A stretch of DNA of 7,147 nucleotides from assembly GCA_021442645.1 (NCBI GenBank), contig JABUSR010000286.1, positions 1-7,147 of the forward strand, in the 5' to 3' direction. The DNA comes from Ruminiclostridium sp. Lineage in GTDB: Bacteria; Bacillota; Clostridia; Oscillospirales; Oscillospiraceae. How positions within the stretch are numbered: the stretch's first letter is position 1; every line of letters begins with the position of its first letter. Below the pieces are notes generated by a model that was given only the letters and a program-made list of their open reading frames with translations, searched no databases and was not told the origin of the DNA. This document shows, one piece after another, positions 1 to 6,076 of the stretch. A program made the position numbers and the translations under genes.

Positions 1-620
1 TTACGCCGGGTATCCAGCTCCTTTATGCCGTTGTTGTGGCAATAGAAGTACTTGAGTTTGGGGTTGTTTGCAAGGCTGATTTCGGTCAGATGATTGTCGT
101 TGACGTACAGCTCCACCAGCTCCGTATTCATCGACACATCCAGCCGTTCCAGGCAGTTTTTGCCCACGTCAATGCCCTGGCAGGCAGGGAGCTCAGTGGG
201 GTCGAGTACTGCAATTTTATTGTTTTGCAGGCCGAGAATGCGCAGGGAGGGCATGTTCTGCACCTGTACGGAGGAAATGCGGTTGTTGTACACATCCACA
301 AAGACCATGTCAGTGCAGTTGGAGAGATCCAGGTCCCCCACCAGGTCACAGCCACGCAGGTAGATCTCAAAGCTCTGCAGGGGGTAGACATCCTTATTGA
401 AAATATGGATGCCGAAGCCAATCAGTTTGCCATCCACCACGACCATGCCCAGAGGCCCGTCCTGCGGGATGCCCCCGTCTGATGCCTCATAGCTCTTGTT
501 TTTATCGGTGGAGGCAAGGCGGCGGATTACTTTGGCGTTCTCTGTTTTACGCAAGTTGCTGATGCCGTTTTCATCGGCCTGCCGCCAGAAGGCGTCCAGC
601 TGTTTATATTGTTCTACCAT
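1..620 (-). CDS. Leucine-rich-repeat protein, N-terminal 206 residues (3' end outside window)
   Basis: Reading the minus strand from the ATG at 620-618 gives 206 codons without a stop, running off the left edge. Residues 1 to about 83 form a non-repeat N-terminal region (start MVEQYKQLDAFWRQ). From residue 84 a regular 21-residue repeat begins: units at 84-104, 105-125, 126-146, 147-167 and 168-188, and a partial unit at 189-203. The pattern is LxxLxVxxNxLxxLDLSxNxx, with the repeat asparagine visible in YNNRI, LQNNKI, VNDNHL and CHNNGI. This is a bacterial leucine-rich-repeat solenoid, normally a protein-binding surface. No signal peptide or membrane segment is visible in this part, so it may be cytoplasmic, though C-terminal domains are unseen. 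A GAAGG ribosome binding site lies 11 nt upstream of the ATG. No convincing promoter is seen in the 111-nt spacer, so co-transcription with the gene at 732-2495 is possible. The ligand is unknown. Confidence 0.8.
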   Translation of the reverse strand, partial: MVEQYKQLDAFWRQADENGISNLRKTENAKVIRRLASTDKNKSYEASDGGIPQDGPLGMVVVDGKLIGFGIHIFNKDVYPLQSFEIYLRGCDLVGDLDLSNCTDMVFVDVYNNRISSVQVQNMPSLRILGLQNNKIAVLDPTELPACQGIDVGKNCLERLDVSMNTELVELYVNDNHLTEISLANNPKLKYFYCHNNGIKELDTRR

Positions 621-666
621 AGTATCACAAACCTTCGAAATTGTCTTTTTTCCATCATCAAGCACG

Positions 667-706
667 GCGCCGAGGACTGTGGAAGTCCTCGGCGCTGTTT
701 TGTTTG
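667..706 (+). terminator. Intrinsic-terminator-like hairpin, T-rich tail on the plus strand
   Basis: A perfect 12-bp inverted repeat pairs 667-678 (GCGCCGAGGACT) with 684-695 around the 5-nt loop GTGGA at 679-683. On the plus strand it is followed by TGTTTTGTTTG (696-706), a usable U-rich tail. On the minus strand the bases after the stem are CGTGCTTGATG, a poor tail. Both neighbouring genes are on the minus strand, so the better terminator reading is antisense to them. In the sense direction it could be a weak terminator or a 3'-end RNA-stabilising hairpin behind the gene ending at 732. Confidence 0.65.
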
Positions 707-731
707 TAATATCACGGGGAGCCCGGGGGAC

Positions 732-2495
732 TTACTCCTCAGCGGGGGCGGCCTCTTCCTTCTCAACGGAGGTTCCCGGTTCCTCCGGCGCAGTCTGGGC
801 CGGAGGCTCTTTGCCGTTGGAGATGGAGGAGGCATCTTGGATGGAGCCGGTGGCCTCGGGAGAGACCTGGATGGTCACGGTGTCCCCGACATTCAGAATG
901 ACCACATTCCGGTCTGCGGCGGCGGAAATCGCATAGAAGGTCTCTGCGCCCTCCAGGCGGAAGTAGTACCAGGAGCTGCCGGAGATGACGGCCGTGCGAA
1001 TCTCGGAAATCGTGCCCGAGACGCTGGTGTTATCGATGATGATATCCCCGCCGTCGTCATTGCCCGCAATGGGGATGCCGTGCTGCTGCAGGAGGGAGAG
1101 GTAATTACTCTCGCAGGCAGCGACGGTGACGCCGGTGGCCACAATCTGATACTGGGAGACGTTGACCATGGCATACATCTTGACCAGGTCAGAGCTGTCC
1201 TTCAGGGACATGAAGTAGGTGGGATTCCCGCCGATGTTCAGCAGCAAGGGGAAGGTGGCGGAGTAACCCAGGTCCTGAACGACGCCCTGGGCGGAGGCCA
1301 TAGCGGAGGTCTCGATGGCGCCGGGGGCCGAGTAGTAGGTGGTCTCCTTGGTGCGCTGGTTGGAGAGCAGGAAGCCGATGTTGGACTCGTCACTGCTGAC
1401 CGAAGTGATGCCGGTGTACATGTACACGTCATCGTTCATAGCCAGGTAGTTGTAGCCGTCGGTGGAGACGGTAACATCCTTCTGGCCGATGAGGGAGTTG
1501 ATAAAGCCGTTGACATAGACACCGTGATAGTCATACTGTTTGCAGATGAGATCTGCAGAGTAGACACGGTCCACCCAGGTGGGGATATCCGCGATGTCGT
1601 AGTAGGTGTGCTCTCCGGTGCAGGCGTTCAGCAGGACGGCGCCGATGATATCCGCACCGCCAAAGAGGCCGATGGTTCTGGTCTCACGGGGACAGACCCA
1701 CCAGGGCTGGCCGTCTTCGTCGATCTCCAGATGAGCGGAGGAGAACATGTAGGTGGGATAGCGGAAGCGCAGGGTGCGGTTCAAATCCCGGTTAAAGAAC
1801 TCAGAGGGGGAGTAGCGCATGCCGCCCTGATTCAGGCTGGACAGACGCACGACCTGGGCCTCCTGGGTGACCATGTCAATGGTCACGTAGGCGGGCAGGC
1901 CCTCCTTGGTGTTGATGAACCACTTGAAGAAGTCGCCGTACTCCAGGGAGGCTACGCGGACGGGACGGCCCTTGTAGTTGATCTGGGTGTAGTCGTAGGC
2001 CACCTCAAACTGGCTGACCATGTCAGACAGCTCGCCCAGCTTACGGTCGCCCAGGCGGCGGGCGGAGGACTCATCCAGCATAGGGACTTCGTCGTAGGAG
2101 ACCTGCTCAATCTCGGTGGCAAAGTCGCCGGTGTCGACCTCCAGCAGGCTCTGGTAGGAGCTGGAGCGTAGAATGGGGGCGGAAATAATCTGACCGATTA
2201 CAAAAATTGCGGCCAGAATCAGGACCAGAATGACCACGACCTTGCACTGATTCTTGGCAAAGGAGAGGTAGTCCTTCAGGTGGATCCCCTGCTGGCTGCC
2301 GGTGTCCACGCCCAAGGTAATCATGAACACCAGAATGTAAATCAACAGCAGGACCAGGAGGAAGCTGAAGAAACTCGTATTGTGCAGGTTGATTGCAGGC
2401 AAGGAAACATAGAACCAAACTGCGCCGATGACGAGGGTGATCAGCAGACTGATCAAGACGCGGGACGTCGTTTTTTTCGTCTGAGTATCGGACAT
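732..2495 (-). CDS. Conserved-looking membrane protein of unknown function (three N-terminal helices, large soluble domain)
   Basis: 587 residues. Three hydrophobic segments lie at about 13-32, 41-62 and 85-106. With positively charged residues before the first helix (QTKKTTSR), the N terminus is probably inside and the soluble part (about 107-587) outside. That part is rich in Tyr, aromatic and acidic residues. Segments such as 202-218 (AYVTIDMVTQEAQVVRL) and 284-299 (IGAVLLNACTGEHTYY) have the strand-turn-strand look of PepSY-like units, but this is only an impression. Residues about 491-545 may form a small beta barrel, and the tail from about 546 is Pro/Glu/Ala-rich and probably disordered. 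No catalytic motif, lipobox or sortase signal is visible. The ATG at 2495 is supported by an AAAGGAG site 6 nt upstream (CTCCTTT at 2502-2508 on the plus strand). I recall similar hypothetical membrane proteins in Clostridia but cannot name the family. A role in envelope homeostasis would be a guess. Confidence 0.85.
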   Translation of the reverse strand: MSDTQTKKTTSRVLISLLITLVIGAVWFYVSLPAINLHNTSFFSFLLVLLLIYILVFMITLGVDTGSQQGIHLKDYLSFAKNQCKVVVILVLILAAIFVIGQIISAPILRSSSYQSLLEVDTGDFATEIEQVSYDEVPMLDESSARRLGDRKLGELSDMVSQFEVAYDYTQINYKGRPVRVASLEYGDFFKWFINTKEGLPAYVTIDMVTQEAQVVRLSSLNQGGMRYSPSEFFNRDLNRTLRFRYPTYMFSSAHLEIDEDGQPWWVCPRETRTIGLFGGADIIGAVLLNACTGEHTYYDIADIPTWVDRVYSADLICKQYDYHGVYVNGFINSLIGQKDVTVSTDGYNYLAMNDDVYMYTGITSVSSDESNIGFLLSNQRTKETTYYSAPGAIETSAMASAQGVVQDLGYSATFPLLLNIGGNPTYFMSLKDSSDLVKMYAMVNVSQYQIVATGVTVAACESNYLSLLQQHGIPIAGNDDGGDIIIDNTSVSGTISEIRTAVISGSSWYYFRLEGAETFYAISAAADRNVVILNVGDTVTIQVSPEATGSIQDASSISNGKEPPAQTAPEEPGTSVEKEEAAPAEE

Positions 2496-2541
2496 AGAGA
2501 ACTCCTTTCGTCTGACAATGGGTTCATTAGGATATAAAACC

Positions 2542-2570
2542 AGTATAGCCTATTGCCGGAAGAAAAGCAA
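2542..2570 (-). promoter_or_regulatory. Sigma-A-like promoter for the 587-residue membrane protein gene
   Basis: Reading the minus strand, TTGCTT (plus 2565-2570) is followed after exactly 17 nt by TATACT (plus 2542-2547). This leaves a leader of about 40 nt before the ATG at 2495. The -10 matches the consensus at 5 of 6 positions and the -35 at 3 of 6. Inferred from motif and spacing only. Confidence 0.6.
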
Positions 2571-2587
2571 TGGGAACCGATTAAGAT

Positions 2588-2619
2588 TTGACAAGTGCGC
2601 CCGTTCGTGGCAATATATA
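2588..2619 (+). promoter_or_regulatory. Possible promoter of the mgtC-like gene
   Basis: A perfect TTGACA -35 box lies at 2588-2593 on the plus strand. Downstream is an AT-rich run, CAATATATAAG (2611-2621). The best -10 match near it, TATATA at 2614-2619, gives a 20-nt spacer, longer than the usual 16-18. At a 17-nt spacer the hexamer is CAATAT, a weak match. The -35 is convincing, the -10 assignment is not. The leader would be about 65-70 nt and purine-rich. Confidence 0.45.
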
Positions 2620-2691
2620 AGTGTAAAGAGAGGAGTAAATACAGGCACTGCTACTGAGCAAACAAAGAGAAACAAAGGGAGGCGACCCAAT

Positions 2692-3381
2692 ATGATCCAA
2701 CTGGATTTAGTCGGTGATCTGCGTGATCTGAACCTGCTTTCTGTGATCGTCCGGCTGTTCTTTGCTATGGTGTTTGGCGGCACCATCGGCTTTGAGCGTG
2801 GCCTCCGCCAGCGGGCGGCCGGTCTGCGGACCCACATGCTCCTGTGTGTGGGCGCGGCGTCCACCATGCTGGTCAGCCTCTACATGTATGCCAGCTTCGG
2901 GGTGGGTGACCCTGCCCGGCTCAGTGCCCAGGTGCTCAGCGGTATCGGGTTCCTTGGCGCCGGTACCATCATCATCACCCGCCGGAACCAGATCAAAGGC
3001 CTGACCACCGCGGCGACCCTCTGGGCGACGGCCTGCATGGGCCTGGCGGTGGGCTCCGGCTTCTATGAGTGCGCCATCGTGATGTACATTCTACTGATTG
3101 TCATCCTACTGCTGGTCAGCGCACTGGACAATAAGTTCCTGAAGATTGAGAGCAGCACCTCCATCTACTTGGAGGTCAAGAGCGAGGTGGGCCTGGGCGA
3201 TGTAATCCAGTACATCCACGAAATCGGCTGGACGGTCCGGGATGTGAAGGAGTTTCCATCGGGTCGGCCGGATGTTCTGGCGGTCCGAATGGACCTGGAG
3301 TCTGACAAGGCCTTGCGGGAGGATATCACCGCCATGCAGCTCCTGCGGGACCAGGCAGGTGTCATCCGCCTGGAAATGTAA
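2692..3381 (+). CDS. MgtC/SapB family membrane protein
   Basis: 229 residues, the usual length for MgtC-type proteins with a C-terminal domain. Residues 1 to about 145 carry the hydrophobic MgtC/SapB core with family signatures: GFERGLRQ (33-40) followed by RTHML (46-50), GIGFLGAG (84-91) and KGLTTAATLW (102-111). The last part of the core is a strongly hydrophobic helix at about 126-145. Residues about 150-229 form a soluble domain (for example DVIQYIHEIGWTVRDV) of the ACT-like type seen in this family. Family members are inner-membrane proteins linked to growth in low Mg2+, acid tolerance and, in Salmonella MgtC, control of ATP synthase; the job of this homologue is not known. The ATG at 2692 is chosen because GGGAGG (2677-2682) lies 9 nt upstream and the family signatures begin soon after. 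The open frame extends 58 codons further upstream but crosses the promoter region. The gene stands alone, divergent from its left neighbour and convergent with its right one. Confidence 0.9.
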   Translation: MIQLDLVGDLRDLNLLSVIVRLFFAMVFGGTIGFERGLRQRAAGLRTHMLLCVGAASTMLVSLYMYASFGVGDPARLSAQVLSGIGFLGAGTIIITRRNQIKGLTTAATLWATACMGLAVGSGFYECAIVMYILLIVILLLVSALDNKFLKIESSTSIYLEVKSEVGLGDVIQYIHEIGWTVRDVKEFPSGRPDVLAVRMDLESDKALREDITAMQLLRDQAGVIRLEM

Positions 3382-3417
3382 GGGCACGATACGAGCGAAA
3401 CAGCCTAACATAAAAAC

Positions 3418-3455
3418 GAAGCCAGCCGAAAGACACGGGTCTTTCGGCTGGCTTT
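3418..3455. terminator. Bidirectional intrinsic terminator between convergent genes
   Basis: A perfect 14-bp stem pairs GCCAGCCGAAAGAC (3421-3434) with 3439-3452 around the loop ACGG. Two A-T pairs extend it. On the plus strand it is followed by TTTATCTTTAT, on the minus strand by TTCGTTTTTATG. It therefore serves the mgtC-like gene ending at 3381 and the DUF2344 gene ending at 3460, whose stop codon is only a few bases from the stem. Confidence 0.9.
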
Positions 3456-3459
3456 ATCT

Positions 3460-4131
3460 TTATCGGTATACGTTTTTCTTATCGTCCAGGATCTCCCGGC
3501 GGTGGCAGGCGGTGTAGACCATGGGCAGCTCGGGGTGCTCCCCGCGGAACCCTTGAATGAGAACGTCGGGGTTCAGGCCGGGGTTCTGGGCGCTGAGGAG
3601 AAGGGTGAGGCGGAGGGTATCCCCCTCAGCCCGGACTTCCTCCACTGCGTTTACCAGGGGGATGATATCCACCTCGGTGAAGCCGCTGCGGGCCTTTTTG
3701 CTGCGCTTCTGCACCACGAAGCTCTCCCGGGACAGCAGAGCCCGGAGGGCCGTCTCAGCGGCCTCAGCCAGGGGGCCGTCAAACTCCAGGGTGATATCAT
3801 AGCGGACGTAGGTCAGCTTTTTGAAGGCCTGACCGCCCTCGTAGCAGGTAAGGACCCTTATCCCTTCGGGGAGGACCTTGTTCATCTGCTCGGGCAGTGC
3901 CTCAACGGTGGAACCGGCCTCCAGCCCGAACTCCATGACCTCGCACTGGCTGGAAAAGCCCAAAGGAAGGGGGAGGGGAATGGAGACATAGGGGTGCGGG
4001 TGGAACCCGGCGGTGTGCCGGATTGTGATGCCCGCCCGCAGGAAGGCCCGCTCCATGGTGTGCATCAGGTCCAGGTGGGAGATATAGCGGGCGGTGCCGG
4101 ATTTGCTAAATAGAATCCTCTGGTCAGCCAT
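3460..4131 (-). CDS. Radical-SAM-linked protein, TIGR03936/DUF2344 type
   Basis: 223 residues, soluble, no membrane segment. The N terminus has the features I associate with this family: QRILFSKSGTARYISHLDL (4-22), then the ERAFLRAG stretch (28-35) and the segment FHPHPYVSIPLPLPLGFSS (43-61). Its biochemical role is unknown to me. The family is named for being encoded beside, or fused to the C terminus of, a TIGR03960-type radical SAM protein, and that is the neighbour here. The ATG at 4131 is chosen because GGGAGGTG (plus 4138-4145) lies 6 nt upstream and family similarity begins at once; the frame stays open 27 codons further, inside the upstream gene. The start overlaps the radical SAM stop by 8 nt, so translation is probably coupled. 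Expression should follow the promoter at 6033-6060 and end at the terminator at 3418-3455. Confidence 0.88.
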   Translation of the reverse strand: MADQRILFSKSGTARYISHLDLMHTMERAFLRAGITIRHTAGFHPHPYVSIPLPLPLGFSSQCEVMEFGLEAGSTVEALPEQMNKVLPEGIRVLTCYEGGQAFKKLTYVRYDITLEFDGPLAEAAETALRALLSRESFVVQKRSKKARSGFTEVDIIPLVNAVEEVRAEGDTLRLTLLLSAQNPGLNPDVLIQGFRGEHPELPMVYTACHRREILDDKKNVYR

Positions 4132-5962
4132 GGCAGACACCTCCCTCACACAGCTTGTTTGCCCCGCAGGCGGAGCATTTTTCCCGGCAGTCGGGGGTGA
4201 TGACGCCGGCATAGGCGGCCTCCCGCTCCTTCCACAGGTAGCTCTCCTTCACGCCGTCGGAGATGACCTTCCAGGGGAGGGTCTCCTCTTTGGAACGCTC
4301 TCGATTGGCGTAGAAGGACGGGTCGAGGCCGTGGGCCTCAAAGGCATCCAGCCAGGTCTGGAGCTTAAAGTGTTCGCTCCAGGAGTCGAACTTGGCGCCG
4401 TTCTTCCAGGCGGTCTCCACTACGTCGGCCAGGCGGCGGTCGCCGCGGGAGATGCAGGCCTCCAGGAAACTGGTCTCCGGGTCATGCCAGTTGTAGGTGA
4501 TGGACTTGTTGCGCAGGTTCTCCCGCAGGAGGGTGACTTTCCGCAGGTACTCCTCCTGGGTGTTCTGGGCCTCCCACTGGAAGGGGGTGTGGGACTTGGG
4601 CACGAAGCAGGAGGTGGAGACGGTGATGCGGACGCCCCGGGACCGGTTGGGGGTGTTGTTCCGCCAGACGTGGTAGACCTTGGTGGCCAGGTCGGCGATG
4701 CCCAGGACGTCCTCGTCGGTTTCCGTAGGCAGGCCCAACATGAAGTAGAGCTTCACGCTGCTCCAGCCGCCGGCAAAGGCGGTGCGGCAGGAGTTAAGGA
4801 GATCCTCCTCGGTGACGTTTTTGTTGATGGCGTCCCGGAGCCGCTGGGACCCTGCCTCGGGGGCGAAGGTCAGACCGCTTTTCCGCCCGCCTGCCTGGAG
4901 CTTCTCCATCAGATTCATAGAGAAGTTATCGGCACGGAGAGAGGGCAGAGAGAGGTTGACCTTATTGGGCTGGCACCACTCCAGCAGCCCGTCGCACAAG
5001 GGCAGCAGGTCGGGGTAATCGCTGGAGGAGAGGCTCATGAGGGTCATCTCCTGGTAGCCGGAGTCCTTACAGGCCTCCACGCCCTGCTGAGCCAGCAGCT
5101 CGTGGCTGCGGTTTCGGACCGGGCGGTAGACGAACCCGGCCTGACAGAAGCGGCAACCCCGGATACAGCCCCGGAAGAGCTCCAGCATGACGCGGTCATG
5201 GGTGACCTCTGTGGAGGGGACAATGGTCTTTACGGGGTAGTAGGACTTATCCATCTCCTTGACCAGGCGCTTGGTGACCACCGCCGGGACACCCTCCTCC
5301 GGGGTGATGGCGGCGACGGTGCCGTCCTCCTGATAGGAGACCCGGTAGAGGGAGGGAACATAGAAGCCGGGGAGCTTGGCAGTCTCCCACAGCATCCGGT
5401 CTTTGGACCAGCCCTCCGCCTTGGCCTTGCGGTAGAGCTGTATAAGCTCCGGCAGGGCATCCTCGCCCTCACCCAGGGAGATTACATCCACGAAGGGGGC
5501 CAGGGGCTCCGGGTTGTAGGTGCAGGTGCCGCCGGCGACGATGAGGGGGGAGAGGTCCGGGCGGTCGGCACTGCGGATGGGGAGCCCGGCCAGGTCCAGC
5601 AGGTTCAGCACGTTGGTGTAGGCCAGCTCGTACCCCAGGGAGAACCCAATCAGGTCGAAGTCCTTGATGGGGTCGCCGCTCTCCAGGGCGTAGAGGGGCA
5701 GCCCCTCCCGGCGCATCTCGGCCTCCATATCGCTCCAGGGGGCAAAGACGCGCTCGCACCAGACGCCGTCCATCTCGTTCATGACACCATAGAGGATGCG
5801 CAGACCCAGGTTGGACATGCCGATTTCGTAGGTATCCGGGAAGCAGAAGGCAAAGCGGCAGTCCACGTCGGCCTTATCTTTCTGCACGGCGTTGTATTCG
5901 CCGCCCACGTAACGGCCGGGCTTCTGTACCCGGGCCAGGATTTTTTCCAGTTTATGATCCAT
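4124..5962 (-). CDS. B12-binding-type radical SAM protein, TIGR03960 type
   Basis: 612 residues. Residues 1-25 (LEKILARVQKPGRYVGGEYN) are the usual start of this family. Residues about 30-240 resemble a Rossmann-like B12-binding domain, including FPDTYEIGMSNLGLR (41-55), GFSLGYELAYTNVLN (106-120) and ISLGEGEDALPELI (161-174). I see no DxHxxG cobalamin-ligand motif. The radical SAM core has the CxxxCxxC [4Fe-4S] motif at C266, C270 and C273 (RGCIRGCRFC), then LTFAPEAGSQRLRDAINK (364-381) and KLYFMLGLPTETDEDV (404-419). A C-terminal cysteine group at 592, 596, 599, 605 and 610 may hold a second metal centre. The substrate is unknown; modification of RNA or protein is possible but unshown. The ATG at 5962 has GGGAGG 5 nt upstream. 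In-frame ATGs further upstream (6073, 6034, 6019) lack such a site, and those at 6073 and 6034 fall in or before the promoter. The partner gene overlaps its stop. Confidence 0.9.
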   Translation of the reverse strand: MDHKLEKILARVQKPGRYVGGEYNAVQKDKADVDCRFAFCFPDTYEIGMSNLGLRILYGVMNEMDGVWCERVFAPWSDMEAEMRREGLPLYALESGDPIKDFDLIGFSLGYELAYTNVLNLLDLAGLPIRSADRPDLSPLIVAGGTCTYNPEPLAPFVDVISLGEGEDALPELIQLYRKAKAEGWSKDRMLWETAKLPGFYVPSLYRVSYQEDGTVAAITPEEGVPAVVTKRLVKEMDKSYYPVKTIVPSTEVTHDRVMLELFRGCIRGCRFCQAGFVYRPVRNRSHELLAQQGVEACKDSGYQEMTLMSLSSSDYPDLLPLCDGLLEWCQPNKVNLSLPSLRADNFSMNLMEKLQAGGRKSGLTFAPEAGSQRLRDAINKNVTEEDLLNSCRTAFAGGWSSVKLYFMLGLPTETDEDVLGIADLATKVYHVWRNNTPNRSRGVRITVSTSCFVPKSHTPFQWEAQNTQEEYLRKVTLLRENLRNKSITYNWHDPETSFLEACISRGDRRLADVVETAWKNGAKFDSWSEHFKLQTWLDAFEAHGLDPSFYANRERSKEETLPWKVISDGVKESYLWKEREAAYAGVITPDCREKCSACGANKLCEGGVCHG

Positions 5963-5978
5963 GGGGACCTCCCATACA

Positions 5979-5995
5979 GCAGAGAGGAGCTCTGC
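5979..5995 (-). promoter_or_regulatory. Small leader hairpin just upstream of the radical SAM ribosome binding site
   Basis: Reading the minus strand, GCAGAG and CTCTGC form a 6-bp perfect stem around a CTCCT loop, 6 nt upstream of the GGGAGG site. The CTCCT loop could in principle pair with the GGGAGG or GGAG bases next to it. The leader is about 64 nt and may simply be unstructured around this. Weak support for a regulatory role. Confidence 0.25.
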
Positions 5996-6032
5996 GGAGT
6001 TATCAAGGGTAGCATGCATAGAAATCCGTACC

Positions 6033-6060
6033 ATTATAGCATAAAAAGGACTGCTGTGCA
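6033..6060 (-). promoter_or_regulatory. Extended -10 promoter for the radical SAM operon, inside the preceding terminator
   Basis: On the minus strand TGCACA (plus 6055-6060) is followed after 16 nt by a perfect TATAAT (plus 6033-6038), preceded by TG one base away (TGCTATAAT), an extended -10. Transcription would start near 6026 and give a leader of about 64 nt before the ATG at 5962. The -35 hexamer falls on the loop and one stem arm of the hairpin at 6043-6069. Confidence 0.75.
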
Positions 6061-6070
6061 GTCCTTTTTT
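6043..6070 (-). terminator. Intrinsic terminator of the TVP38-like gene
   Basis: A 12-bp perfect stem (6043-6054 with 6058-6069; core GGACTGC with GCAGTCC) has a 3-nt loop. On the minus strand the 3' arm runs into TTTTTATG, directly downstream of the stop codon at 6077. The stem is A/T-symmetric, so it could also work on the plus strand. It shares bases with the promoter of the next operon. Confidence 0.85.
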
Positions 6071-6076
6071 CAAAAA

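Noticed and set aside
36..482. A 148-codon plus-strand frame opposite the LRR gene
   Set aside because: The minus strand here encodes regular 21-residue leucine-rich repeats, so the plus frame is a shadow.
609..2171. A 520-codon open frame on the plus strand, opposite the 587-residue membrane protein gene
   Set aside because: Same reason: rich in Gly, Asp, Val and His repeats typical of the reverse complement of a GC-rich gene, and no ribosome binding site. It also runs through the hairpin at 667-706.
2630..2635. A second Shine-Dalgarno-like GAGGAG in the mgtC-like leader, as a sign of a leader peptide
   Set aside because: No ATG, GTG or TTG at suitable spacing opens a frame after it; the purine-rich leader explains the match.
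2518..2691. N-terminal extension of 58 codons on the mgtC-like gene
   Set aside because: The extension runs through the probable promoter and the ribosome binding site, is not hydrophobic, and does not resemble the family. GGGAGG at 2677-2682 marks the ATG at 2692 as the start.
5963..6073. N-terminal extension of 37 codons on the radical SAM gene
   Set aside because: It crosses the TATAAT box and terminator stem. The family start (LEKILARVQKPGRYVGGEYN) begins right after the ATG at 5962, which has its own ribosome binding site.
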